64,000 bases of DNA, from NCBI GenBank assembly GCA_020634565.1, contig JACKBN010000015.1, positions 62,001 through 126,000 on the forward strand, written 5' to 3'. Source of the stretch: Ardenticatenaceae bacterium (GTDB taxonomy: Bacteria > Chloroflexota > Anaerolineae > Promineifilales > Promineifilaceae). The notes under the pieces were generated by a model. It saw only the letters and a program-made list of their open reading frames with translations, made no database searches and was not told the DNA's origin. The position numbers and the translations under genes are program-made. This document shows, piece after piece, positions 1 through 11,259 of the stretch; positions within the stretch are counted from its first letter, which is position 1; every line of letters begins with the position of its first letter.

Positions 1-1815
1 CGCATACATCAAATTGAGCGAAAAGGTGTGCAGGAACACCTCATTCAGCGTCAGCAGGTTGGAAAGCAAGGCAATGGGCAACGCAAACAGCACGTAGGGA
101 AACAAACTGTACGCCGTGCCGATAATCACGTCGCGCACTCGCCCCTCGCCATCGCTGATGGTGGAAACCAAATAGTTGGCCAAATTCCACAAAACGAGCA
201 GCCCGCCAGTGATCACAATCTCATTTTCCACCCAGATGTCGGTGGTAGAAACGTACGGATTGAACACAAAAGCCGTTACGTACAGCGTGGCCACGCGCAC
301 CACAATGACCCAAATGTAAATCAGGAAGGCAAACTTTAAGCTGCCCCGAAAATTGTGCTTGATGTAGTAAAAACTGTCGGCAGGCTGCTTGATGAAGCGG
401 AACATGAAGACAAAATCATCAATCAGCTTGAAGCGGATGAGGTTGCGGAACCAATTCCGCAGCGGATCGGTCCAATGCTGCCGCTGATCGACCCGCTTGA
501 ACAGCTGCAACACAATCGAAAATCCGAACAGTCCTACCAGGACGGAACTCAAATACCGCTGCAAAACCACGTTGCGCAGTTCCCAGAAGGCTTGGGAGTA
601 GCCGTTGCGATCTTCGGCGTAGCGGTAATTTTCCAGGGCGCTGGGGTAGTTGCCTGCCTTGAAGTACGCATCGGCAATGCCCTGGTATGCCATGAGCAGC
701 GAGCCATTGAAGTTGAGGATGTCCTCAAAGTAAGGCATCGCTTCGGCGTAATACCCTTCGATGTACAGCCGCACGCCTTCGTGCACTTCGCGGGCAAAGG
801 AGGTGGTTTCGTACACCACCAGGGCGTTTTTGTCTTTGTCCAAGACGTAAATGTATTCGCCAAAGCGCTCGATAGCCGTTGGGTTTTTCAGCGTGCCCAA
901 CCGCTGGTCGCCGTTGTCTCGTGCCCCAAAAAAGAACAACATCGTGCCGTTGAGGTCGTATTCCGCAATAAAACCATCGGCATCCACGGCCAAAACCAGG
1001 CCGTCTGCACTGGTGTCGATGTCGCGAAAGGTGGAGGAATCGTACGTTTCGGGGAAGATGTTTTTGCCGGAAATGGTGTAGCGGCGAATGCTCTCGCCCT
1101 CGTTGGTGCCTGCTGTCACGGTGAAGACCAGGGATTGGTCGTCGATGGTGAGGTTGGAGGGGGAAGCGGCTTCGTTTTTGATGAACTGATCCAGCTGTTC
1201 GTCGGTGAGGAACAGCCGCTGCAAAATCATTTTGAGCGACATGGTGGCCGAGTTGGCCCCAAAGTAGCCGATGAAGTTGCCGTTGGTGTTCATCTGCACG
1301 ATGCCATTCACGGAGCCTTCGCTGATGATGTACAGATTTTGGCGGGCGTCTACGGCGATTTTGCGGGGCAAGAATTCGCGGTTTTTGCCAAACAGGGGTT
1401 CAGACGGCCGTCCGAACGAGTTCACCACACTGCCATCCGCCGCAAAAATATAAATCATGTCCTGTCGGGCGTCGGCCACGTAAATGGTGCCCGCTTCATC
1501 GACAAACAGCCCGGTTGGCCCTTGCAGCTCTTCTTCGCCGTAGATGGTTTCTACTTCAAAATTGGCGTTGAGCTGGACGATACGGCCGTTTCCCGTGTCC
1601 GCCACATAAATTACCCCATCATCGGTAATGAACATGTCCTCGGCGCTGGAAATATCGAGATCGATTTCGTCGTAAGGCGTGTAGGCGTCCTGCGTGCGCA
1701 CCAACCAACCACGCGGCCCAATGGACCATGAGGTGTAGGGCGCATCGGCTTGGGTAGGAACGGCCGTTGCCAGAACGATTCCGATGACGAAGATGAGTAG
1801 AACTATCCGTTTCAT
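1..1815 (-). CDS. NHL-repeat / TPR / Yip1-domain membrane protein (3' end beyond window)
   Basis: Partial gene; 605 codons are open from ATG at 1815 to the window edge. A short N-terminal hydrophobic segment is followed by NHL-type beta-propeller repeats (about residues 40-330; recurring units such as IYVADTGNGRIVQL and IYVADARQDMIYIF). A TPR-like helical pair follows (about 360-430), then a membrane segment and a Yip1-type multi-spanning domain (about 480 onward). It is the last visible gene of the minus-strand sugar ABC operon, 175 bp after the second permease. NHL-TPR-Yip1 proteins beside sugar ABC permeases are known in Firmicutes and Chloroflexota, but their role is not established. I infer an extracytoplasmic sensor or accessory of the transporter. 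The opposite strand is also long and open, but that reading shows no recognisable protein. Confidence 0.8.
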   Translation of the reverse strand, partial: MKRIVLLIFVIGIVLATAVPTQADAPYTSWSIGPRGWLVRTQDAYTPYDEIDLDISSAEDMFITDDGVIYVADTGNGRIVQLNANFEVETIYGEEELQGPTGLFVDEAGTIYVADARQDMIYIFAADGSVVNSFGRPSEPLFGKNREFLPRKIAVDARQNLYIISEGSVNGIVQMNTNGNFIGYFGANSATMSLKMILQRLFLTDEQLDQFIKNEAASPSNLTIDDQSLVFTVTAGTNEGESIRRYTISGKNIFPETYDSSTFRDIDTSADGLVLAVDADGFIAEYDLNGTMLFFFGARDNGDQRLGTLKNPTAIERFGEYIYVLDKDKNALVVYETTSFAREVHEGVRLYIEGYYAEAMPYFEDILNFNGSLLMAYQGIADAYFKAGNYPSALENYRYAEDRNGYSQAFWELRNVVLQRYLSSVLVGLFGFSIVLQLFKRVDQRQHWTDPLRNWFRNLIRFKLIDDFVFMFRFIKQPADSFYYIKHNFRGSLKFAFLIYIWVIVVRVATLYVTAFVFNPYVSTTDIWVENEIVITGGLLVLWNLANYLVSTISDGEGRVRDVIIGTAYSLFPYVLFALPIALLSNLLTLNEVFLHTFSLNLMYA

Positions 1816-1893
1816 GAGTTCGAGTTAGTAATTGAGTAATTCGTAATTTGTAATTGGTTGTAATTACTCATAGGACTTACGAAATTAGCCATA

Positions 1894-1954
1894 AGATTGG
1901 ACCAATTTAATTGCAGAGCCTGTAAATTATTCTCGGCTGAAATTGGTCCAATCT
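1894..1954. repeat. 61-bp element with perfect 15-bp inverted repeats
   Basis: The arms 1894-1908 (agattggaccaattt) and 1940-1954 (aaattggtccaatct) are perfect inverted copies separated by 31 bp, within an AT-rich gap between the second permease and the NHL-TPR-Yip1 gene. There is no T-run for termination. The arm length and spacing closely match a second element at 41865-41927, which suggests a small REP/MITE-like class rather than a chance hairpin. It could also be an mRNA-stabilising or processing hairpin. Confidence 0.6.
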
Positions 1955-1990
1955 GCGTATGTTCTAACTTAATTACCAATTACCCAATTA

Positions 1991-2914
1991 CTACTTCAGT
2001 CCCGAATGAGACATCGTGTTCATCACCTGGCTTTGCAGGAGAACAAAAATAAGCAAATTGGGCAAAAACATAATCAACGTTGCTGCCGCGGCCATGCCCT
2101 GCCCCGCCACTGAGTTTGCTCCAGCGGTGGTTGTAGTCAACGTCGTCAGGTAAAAGGCAAAGGTCTTCAGGCTCTCGCTGTTGATGTACAGCGTAGAAAT
2201 ATCCGCGTTGTTCCAAGTGGCCTGGAAGGTCAAAATGGCGATGGTAGCGATCGCAGGTCGGATCATCGGCAGGATGATATTCCAGTAAATCGCCACGTCA
2301 GACGCACCGTCAATTTGGGCCGCTTCCACCACCTCGTCAGGGATGCCATCCATAAACTGCTTGAGTAAAAACAGTCCCACCGGCAGTGCCAGTCCTGGCA
2401 AAATGTGCACCCAAAAGGAATCGATCAGGTTCAGCCGCTCGATAATCAAAAAGCGAGGGATGGTCACGGCGATGGGTACAAACATCAGCGCCACGGTGTT
2501 GATGGTGAACAGCACATTTTTTAGCTTGAACCGCTTTTTAGACAGGGCATAAGCGGCCGTTGTCGAAACCACAATTGAAGCAATGACCGTCACCAGCGTA
2601 ATAACGACGCTGTTGAACAGGTAGCGACTCACGGGAATGCCCGATTTGGAAAAGCGAGAGAACAAATCCGTGAAGTTCTTGACGGTGGGGTTAATCACAA
2701 AAAAGCGCGGCGGATAGGCAAATAGCTCATCTAGCGGCTTAAACGCGTGCGAAAAAATAAAGACGATGGGCAGCAGCATAAAAATCACCAGCGGCAGCAG
2801 AATAAGATAGAACTTAATCTGGCTGGTGTGGAACCCTTGCGGGTTAATCCGGCTGTTGCGAATGCCGGAGTAGCGGCTGCTGCCCCGCTTGCGCTTGAAT
2901 ACTAATCTAGTCAT
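1991..2914 (-). CDS. carbohydrate ABC transporter permease, MalG type
   Basis: A 307-residue inner-membrane permease of the CUT1 sugar ABC class. It has six hydrophobic segments and the cytoplasmic EAA loop near residues 195-220 (EAAQIDGASDVAIYWNIILP), which docks on the shared ATPase. The ATG at 2914 is preferred over the TTG at 2923, because it overlaps the stop of the upstream permease in an ATGACTAG arrangement typical of translational coupling. No MsmX/MalK-type ATPase is encoded nearby, so the ATPase is presumably a shared one encoded elsewhere, as is common for CUT1 systems. The substrate is probably an oligosaccharide, given the GH94 gene in the same run. The family assignment is secure. 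Confidence 0.92.
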   Translation of the reverse strand: MTRLVFKRKRGSSRYSGIRNSRINPQGFHTSQIKFYLILLPLVIFMLLPIVFIFSHAFKPLDELFAYPPRFFVINPTVKNFTDLFSRFSKSGIPVSRYLFNSVVITLVTVIASIVVSTTAAYALSKKRFKLKNVLFTINTVALMFVPIAVTIPRFLIIERLNLIDSFWVHILPGLALPVGLFLLKQFMDGIPDEVVEAAQIDGASDVAIYWNIILPMIRPAIATIAILTFQATWNNADISTLYINSESLKTFAFYLTTLTTTTAGANSVAGQGMAAAATLIMFLPNLLIFVLLQSQVMNTMSHSGLK

Positions 2915-3842
2915 TGCTTGCAAATAACCGGTTGGCGACTCTGGAGAAGAAGAGCACCATCAATAGAAGTACCACGGAAACGGCCGCTGCGTAACCCATC
3001 TCGTAGCGCAAAAAGCCGTAATCCTCAATATGATTCACAATAAGCTGGCCCGCATACTGCGGCGTGGGATTACCCCCCGACAGCGTGACGCCAATCGCGC
3101 CCGCCTGGAACGTGCCCACAATCGCCATCACCGCGCCAAACAACATCTGCGGCTTCATAGAAGGAATGGTGATGTGAATAATTTCCTGGAAGCGGTTGCT
3201 GATGCCGTCCAGGCTGCCCACCTCGTACAGCTCCGGGTTGATTTCCAAGATGCCCGCCAGCATCGCCAAAAAGCCGACGCCCATGCTGCTCCACAGCGTC
3301 ACGATGATCATGATCGTCATCAAATATTCTGGGGATTGCAGCCATTGAACTGGTTCCTGGATGACATTTAGTCCCAGCAAGAAGCTATTCAGGTAGCCGT
3401 TTTGGTCGCCGCTGAACATCGTTTTCCAGACGACAGCCATCGCCACGCCGGTGGTCATGGAGGGCGAATACAAAATGAGGGCCATCACGGTGCGCGGCCC
3501 TTTGGGCAGTTGGGCCAGCATCCAGGCCAGCATAAAAGCCAGCACGTAGCCACCCGGCCCCACCAGCACGGCAAACTTGATGGTGTTGGGCAGCACGTAG
3601 CGCATGAAAATATCATCTTGCGTCAGCAGGGCGATGTAATTTTGAGGCCGATGAAGCTAGGCGGCTGAATCGTGTCGAAAAAGGTGAACGAGAGCAGGAA
3701 GGCCACCAGCACGGGCACCACAATAAAAATGATGAACATGAGCGCGTAGCCAGACAAAAACGCGTAGGCGCTGCCCTCTTTGGACAGCCAGCGTCGGAAC
3801 CAGCTTTCTTCTTTGGGGGTGCGCTCTTGCTGCGTAAGGGTG

Positions 3843-3853
<11 letters not shown>
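2907..3853 (-). CDS. sugar ABC transporter permease, MalF type, frameshifted
   Basis: First permease of the CUT1 transporter. Translation from ATG at 3853 (MATSTLTQQERTPKEESWF) gives the N-terminal cytoplasmic tail and first membrane helix, then stops just after PPSFIGLK. The rest (MRYVLPNTIKF onward, with EAA loop EVGSLDGISNRFQEIIHITI) continues in another frame. Adding one base in the T-run at 3640-3643 (A-run in the mRNA) restores an unbroken protein of about 315 residues reading FIGLKNYIALLTQDD. So this is either a recent pseudogene or, more likely, a homopolymer sequencing error. Its start overlaps the stop of the upstream binding-protein gene by 11 bp. Confidence 0.85.
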
Positions 3854-6748
<2,895 letters not shown>

Positions 6749-6797
6749 AGTGGTTATATTTGTGCAGACAGTCTGCTTTGCTTTGAAAAAAGAAAAG

Positions 6798-6866
6798 GGA
6801 CGCTGATTAACGCAGATTACGCTGATTTTTTCGTTCTATCCGCGTTATCCGCGTTTATCAGCGTCC
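6798..6866. repeat. intergenic repeat with 16-bp imperfect inverted ends
   Basis: The arms at 6798-6813 (ggacgctgattaacgc) and 6851-6866 (gcgtttatcagcgtcc) pair with one mismatch. The interior repeats the motif with variations (cgcagattacgctga, tccgcgttatccgcg). It lies between the two binding-protein genes. Low-complexity repeats of this style occur between genes in many environmental genomes. A related-looking stretch (aaatctgcgctaatctacgg) sits upstream of the gene at 16472. Confidence 0.6.
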
Positions 6867-6883
6867 TATTATTAAAAACTGAA

Positions 6884-6922
6884 GAAGTGGAGAAGAGATT
6901 ATAGGTTATCTCTTCTCACTTC
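6884..6922 (-). terminator. stem-loop after the binding-protein gene, partial terminator or mRNA stabiliser
   Basis: A strong hairpin lies directly downstream of the lipoprotein gene on the minus strand: arms 6908-6922 and 6884-6899, about 15 pairs with one bulge, followed by a short T-rich stretch. In sugar ABC operons such hairpins after the binding-protein gene commonly protect its mRNA or cause partial termination, so that more binding protein than permease is made. That role is inferred here. Confidence 0.6.
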
Positions 6923-6934
6923 ACTATTGAATGA

Positions 6935-8482
6935 TTATTGGTTCAGTTCGGCGGCAGCGTCGTCCAGAATTTGGTTGGCAAACTCTTCGAGCTGAGCAGA
7001 GTAATCTTCGTACTTGTAACGGCCGTCATTGGCAAAGTTGAACATGAACCACATATTCACATCCAAATCCTCGCCAATGTCGATGCCCGGCTTGCCTTCC
7101 CAACGGGCGTTGATGTAGCCAGGTACGATTTTTGCCAGGGATTCGATCATGCTGTTGTCCAGATTGTCCAAAGCGGCCAGGATGCCCGGTTTGTCAACAA
7201 ACTGGGTGTACAGTGCCAGTGAAGCGTCATCAACCGAAACGGGCATCTTCGGAGCGGAACCCATTGCCGCAGCCAGTTCAGCTTCTTTGGCGTACGCTTC
7301 GGTGGAGAAGGTCATCCAGCGAGCGAAATCGTAAGCAGCTTCCACATCGGCTGCGGTTTGGGAAACAACCATGATGTCAGACACCAGCGCTTGATTACCA
7401 CCAGGAACACCGATGAAGTCCCACTCAAAGGCTGCATTCTCAACATAGCCAGGTACTGCCCAAGATGCATCCCAGCGCATCCCAACTTCTTCGTTCAGGA
7501 ACAGTTCCCACGGGCCAGTGGAAACGAAGTTAGCCAATTGCTCTTCGGACAAGCCTTGCCAGGTGTACTGCTTCATTTCACCTGCGGTAGCCACAGCGTC
7601 TTTAAAGGCGGCGGAGTTGTAATTCATGTGCTCGCCATCGAAGCTGAACCATTTCAGGTTGCTGTCTTGCGAGTTGGCGTACCAGCCCATCACAAATTCC
7701 ATTTCATCCAGGCCCAAAACGCCTTGTTGTATGTTGTTCAGGGAGGTTACTGCATCTTCAAACTCTTCTACGGTGAAACCATATTCCGGGGCGTCCAGGT
7801 TGGCTTCTTCGTAAATGTCTTTGTTCACAAAGTAGCCCATTACAAACTGAGCGGCGGGCAAACCAAGCACCTGACCGTTATAGGTAACGCCGTCTTTCAG
7901 CGCCTGGGGCACGTTTTCCCAGTCGGCATCAGCGGCGGTGAGGTCGGTCAGGTCAGCCAGCCAGCCGTTGGCGACGTACAGCGGCACGTTGTTGGCCATA
8001 AATACGTCGGGCAACTCGCCTTTGGCTGCGTAGGAGGTGAGTACAGCGTCCCAGCCGCCTTCAGCCGACATGTCTACAAATTCAATCGTTACATTGGGAT
8101 GGGCATCCATGTACGCCTGAACCATCTGCCGTTGAATGTTGTTTTCTTCTTCGGTGCCCAGGTTCCAGTTCGCATAACGCAGCGTCATGGTGTCACCCAT
8201 TGCTTCTGTTTCTTCTGCGGGTTCAGCAGCCGGTTCTTCGGTTGGTTCCATTTCTTCGGCGTCTGTTTCTTCAGCCACAACTTCTTCTGTTTCGGCCGGT
8301 TCTTCAGAAACGGCTTCCTCTGTGGTGGACTCGTCGGTTGTCGCTTCGTCCGTGGTGGTTTCTTCGGTGGTGGTTGTCTCATCCGTGGTTTCGGTTTCGG
8401 TGTCACCGCCACCACAGCTTACGAGCGTCATTACCAACGCGGTCATGACCAGAAAAACGATCAATTTTAAGTGGGTTTTCAT
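6935..8482 (-). CDS. sugar-binding lipoprotein of an ABC transporter
   Basis: A 515-residue extracellular solute-binding protein, family 1. The signal peptide ends in lipobox LVSC (Cys23). An unusually long Thr/Glu/Asp-rich linker follows (about residues 25-95), holding the domain away from the membrane. The binding domain begins near MTLRYANWNLGTEEEN and includes aromatic residues typical of sugar sites (WASWAVPGY-like segment, WDASWAVPG). A good ribosome site (ggagataaagaa) precedes the ATG. It lies 86 bp after the GH94 gene and is followed by a stem-loop, then by the second binding protein and the permeases. Two different binding proteins in one operon imply two substrates, or a capture-and-relay arrangement. 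Confidence 0.92.
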   Translation of the reverse strand: MKTHLKLIVFLVMTALVMTLVSCGGGDTETETTDETTTTEETTTDEATTDESTTEEAVSEEPAETEEVVAEETDAEEMEPTEEPAAEPAEETEAMGDTMTLRYANWNLGTEEENNIQRQMVQAYMDAHPNVTIEFVDMSAEGGWDAVLTSYAAKGELPDVFMANNVPLYVANGWLADLTDLTAADADWENVPQALKDGVTYNGQVLGLPAAQFVMGYFVNKDIYEEANLDAPEYGFTVEEFEDAVTSLNNIQQGVLGLDEMEFVMGWYANSQDSNLKWFSFDGEHMNYNSAAFKDAVATAGEMKQYTWQGLSEEQLANFVSTGPWELFLNEEVGMRWDASWAVPGYVENAAFEWDFIGVPGGNQALVSDIMVVSQTAADVEAAYDFARWMTFSTEAYAKEAELAAAMGSAPKMPVSVDDASLALYTQFVDKPGILAALDNLDNSMIESLAKIVPGYINARWEGKPGIDIGEDLDVNMWFMFNFANDGRYKYEDYSAQLEEFANQILDDAAAELNQ

Positions 8483-8568
8483 TTCTTTATCTCCTCATTT
8501 TTGTGTGAAAAGTTATGAAAAAAGGTTTGGGTTTTAATCTCTCTCAATCGCTCGGTTACCTCCTATAT

Positions 8569-10950
8569 TTACCCCAGGATGACGTGGACAAGATGCTCTT
8601 GTCCGTCAGCAAAAACGGGTACTAAATTGCTCTCAACTTGTTTTCCATCAACATGCACAGATTTGATGCCTGTGCTGACGTTGTCGGGATTCAGAACTTC
8701 AATTTTGTAGGTGGCATTGCGGAACTGGCGCGTGGCTTTGAAGCCAGACCAGTGGGCGGGGATGGCGGGATCAATGAGTAGGCCATCCAGTTGGGGTCTG
8801 ATGCCCAAAATCCAATGCGTTGCCACCCGGTGTAGCCATTGGGACGAGCCCGTGTACCAGGTCCAACCGCCACGGCCGTAATATTCAGAAAGTGGCCCAT
8901 CAATATTGCCCGGCGTCACGTACGGCTCCGCTTTGTACGCGTCAATGTCGGCGCTGCGGTTGGGCGGGCAAATTTTGCGATACGCTTCGTAGGCCAGATC
9001 GGGCTGGCCCACCAGCGTGTATGCCCAGACGGACCAAGTGGCGGCGTGGGTGTAGACGCCGCCGTTTTCGCGCAAACCCGGCGCATAGCGGGTGACGTAG
9101 CCCACATCCGGTCGTGGCTTGGTGAAAGCCGGGTAATTGAGCAGCGTGCCATACTCTTTGAGCAGGTAGTGCGTCACTGAATCCATGGCTTGCCGGGCGC
9201 GCGCTTCATCGGCAATGCCGCTGATGACCGCCCAATTGTTGGGCATGAGGAATATTTGGCCCTCTTCGTTTTCTTTGGATCCAAGCAGCAGACCCGCGTC
9301 GGTGGTGGCCTGCAAATACCAGCTGCCATCCCAGCCGTGGCGGTTCATCGCTTCTTTAAGGCTTTGGCGAACGACGGTGCATTTTGCGGCAAACGGTTCA
9401 TCGCCCTGCCGCTGCGCCAGCGGGATGAAATTGCCCAGAATCATGTACAAAAATTCAGCGACCCAGAAGCTTTCGCCCTTGAGCAGCGTGCCGACGGCAC
9501 TGAGGCCATCGTTCCAATCGTGGTCGCCCATGAGCGGAATGCCGCGCGGCGAAAAGCGGGAAAAAGAGCGCTCGATGGCGCGTTTGCAGTGTGCGTACAG
9601 CGTTTCAGCGGGGCCATTGAGGTAGGGTGCTTCTTCATCGAGAATGGCAAAATCGGCCGTTTCTTGCAGGTAAGCATCGAGGATGAACGGCAGCCAGAGC
9701 AGGTCGTCGGAGCAGTTGGTGCGGGGGCCGCCGCCGCGAATAGTGAACCACCAATGCAGCACATCGCCCTCAATGAACTGTTGGGCAGCGTGCATGAGGA
9801 GTTGTTTTCTGGCAAGGTTTGGCTCGCTCACCAGGAAAATTTGGCTGTCTTGCAGCTGGTCGCGGTAGCCGTACCCGGCAGACACCTGGTAAAAGGCGGA
9901 TTTTCCCCAGAGGCGGCAAGAGATGGATTGGTATTTGAGCCAGTAGTTGGTCATGAAGTTGAGCGCTTCATCGGGCGTTTCGACATATTCGGTGTCGATG
10001 AAGCGGGACCAAAATTGCTGGACTTCGGCAAAGGCGCGCTGACTGTGGAGAACGGCCGTATACCTCTCCACCAAATCTGCCACATCCTCTTTACCATCCT
10101 CAGCAGCGCCCAGCGTGAACACAATGGTTTTGCTGTCACCTGGCTCCAGGGTGATGGCTACCTGTAACGCGGCGATGGCATCGGTGAAACGGCCGTAACG
10201 CCCCGCCAGCTTCTCATCAAGCATCGCCTGCGGCTTGTCATCGTTGCGGTAGAGGCCAATGAACGATTCCTTGTCGCAGTCAAACGATTTCAGCGGTTCA
10301 CTCACGGCCATGAAGGCGGTGTAGGGCCAATCGGTATTGTTGTGCCGTCCCTGGTCGTCCGGGAAACCCCACAGGCATTTGCGGGCAAAAACGGTGCTGT
10401 GGGTCACATCGGCCGACGTCTCGATGAACAATTTATGGAATTCACGATGCTCATCCGGGGCAAAGCCCAGCAGCCACTCTGCGTAAGAGGTCACGTCCAG
10501 CGCGCGCACCTCATCGCTCAGGTTGGTTAGCGTGAGCTGGAAAATTTCAACCGGATCGTGAGCGGCTACAAAAACGGTTAACTCGCTTTCAATTTCTTCA
10601 ACTTGTTGGGTAAATCGAGAGTAGCCCAAGCCATGCGCCACCGAAAATGAGGTGTATTCATGCATGACCGGTTTGTAGGTAGCGGACCAATATGTGTTTC
10701 TTTTTAGATCGCGAATGTAGAAATATTTGCCCCAATTATCTTTGACCAAATCTTGGAAAGAGCGGGTGATCCGATTTTGGCCAGCGTTACCGCGCCAGCT
10801 GTAGCCGGACCCATTTTGGGAAACCATCATCCCATAATCGCCGTTGCTGATGATGTTACCCCAGGGGCGAGGCGTCAGGGGCGTTTTGATGATGTATTCT
10901 CTTCCGTCTTCGGAAAAGTAACCGTACTTATTTTCGAATTTGCGGTTCAT
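8569..10950 (-). CDS. GH94 family beta-glycoside phosphorylase (cellobiose/chitobiose phosphorylase-like)
   Basis: A 793-residue cytoplasmic phosphorylase that would split an imported beta-linked disaccharide with phosphate, giving a sugar 1-phosphate and a free sugar. GH94 landmarks are present: an N-terminal beta-sandwich domain, GYGYRDQLQD near residue 360, and GDHDWNDG near residue 475, which carries the family's catalytic Asp. The ATG at 10950 (MNRKFENKYGYF) is preceded by gaggga and matches the usual start of the family. An in-frame GTG at 11019 lies inside an operator palindrome and is less likely. It is the first gene of the minus-strand sugar operon, so cleavage is coupled to import. 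The exact sugar (cellobiose, chitobiose or another beta-glucan) cannot be told from sequence alone. Confidence 0.93.
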   Translation of the reverse strand: MNRKFENKYGYFSEDGREYIIKTPLTPRPWGNIISNGDYGMMVSQNGSGYSWRGNAGQNRITRSFQDLVKDNWGKYFYIRDLKRNTYWSATYKPVMHEYTSFSVAHGLGYSRFTQQVEEIESELTVFVAAHDPVEIFQLTLTNLSDEVRALDVTSYAEWLLGFAPDEHREFHKLFIETSADVTHSTVFARKCLWGFPDDQGRHNNTDWPYTAFMAVSEPLKSFDCDKESFIGLYRNDDKPQAMLDEKLAGRYGRFTDAIAALQVAITLEPGDSKTIVFTLGAAEDGKEDVADLVERYTAVLHSQRAFAEVQQFWSRFIDTEYVETPDEALNFMTNYWLKYQSISCRLWGKSAFYQVSAGYGYRDQLQDSQIFLVSEPNLARKQLLMHAAQQFIEGDVLHWWFTIRGGGPRTNCSDDLLWLPFILDAYLQETADFAILDEEAPYLNGPAETLYAHCKRAIERSFSRFSPRGIPLMGDHDWNDGLSAVGTLLKGESFWVAEFLYMILGNFIPLAQRQGDEPFAAKCTVVRQSLKEAMNRHGWDGSWYLQATTDAGLLLGSKENEEGQIFLMPNNWAVISGIADEARARQAMDSVTHYLLKEYGTLLNYPAFTKPRPDVGYVTRYAPGLRENGGVYTHAATWSVWAYTLVGQPDLAYEAYRKICPPNRSADIDAYKAEPYVTPGNIDGPLSEYYGRGGWTWYTGSSQWLHRVATHWILGIRPQLDGLLIDPAIPAHWSGFKATRQFRNATYKIEVLNPDNVSTGIKSVHVDGKQVESNLVPVFADGQEHLVHVILG

Positions 10951-11006
10951 TCTTCCCTCAAAAGAGGATGCTAACAAGGAGTAGTGGGATTTTAAGCCCA
11001 GCAAGG

Positions 11007-11020
11007 TGAAACGTTTCACT
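11007..11020. promoter_or_regulatory. LacI-family-type operator O1
   Basis: A perfect 14-bp palindrome, gtgaaacgtttcac, between the GH94 promoter and its start codon. It matches the general form of LacI/GalR-family operators (central CG, flanking AAA/TTT). It would block transcription in the absence of inducer. No LacI-type gene is in the window. Confidence 0.7.
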
Positions 11021-11090
11021 TCTGAGCAAAAAAATATAAAACTGCACCTTTGGCTGAAGCGATTACTTCACAAAAGGCCGTTTCGAGGCA

Positions 11091-11119
11091 AATTATCATA
11101 TTTTCTATGGGTTTGTCAA
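11091..11119 (-). promoter_or_regulatory. predicted sigma70-type promoter of the sugar operon
   Basis: On the minus strand a TTGACA -35 box (11114-11119) is followed after 16-17 bp by GATAAT/ATAATT (11091-11097). It lies between the two operator-like palindromes, upstream of the GH94 gene. Confidence 0.65.
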
Positions 11120-11128
11120 GATATTTAG

Positions 11129-11140
11129 TGAATCGTTTCA
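11129..11140. promoter_or_regulatory. LacI-family-type operator O2
   Basis: tgaatcgtttca is a near-copy of the downstream operator core (tgaaacgtttca), with two mismatches. It abuts the upstream edge of the -35 box. The centres of the two sites are 121 bp apart, a spacing that would allow looping. Confidence 0.55.
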
Positions 11141-11259
11141 TGTCGGGAACGGCCGTTTCTCCCCAATCCCCAAGTTCAGTTACCAGAAAACTTAAAGGTT
11201 GTTTAGTCACCTGTCCTATCACACCCTCTGTTTACTTTACATAGTGTGCTTTTTTACGT

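Noticed and set aside
355..1731. A 458-codon open frame on the plus strand
   Set aside because: It lies antisense to the NHL-TPR-Yip1 gene, whose minus-strand reading shows clear propeller repeats, TPR and membrane domain. The plus reading matches no recognisable fold.
8190..8450. A low-complexity Thr/Glu/Ser repeat region
   Set aside because: It looks like a tandem repeat at DNA level, but it encodes a flexible acidic linker after a lipobox, common in secreted binding lipoproteins, so I do not count it as a mobile or regulatory repeat.
7358..8470. A 370-codon plus-strand frame
   Set aside because: Antisense to the sugar-binding lipoprotein. Its composition (Phe/Gly/Val-rich) mirrors the Thr/Glu-rich linker on the real strand.
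9190..10167. A 325-codon plus-strand frame
   Set aside because: Shadow of the GH94 gene, which has conserved catalytic motifs on the minus strand.
10951..11019. A longer GH94 start at GTG 11019
   Set aside because: The codon lies inside the operator palindrome, has no ribosome site, and the extension is not typical of GH94.
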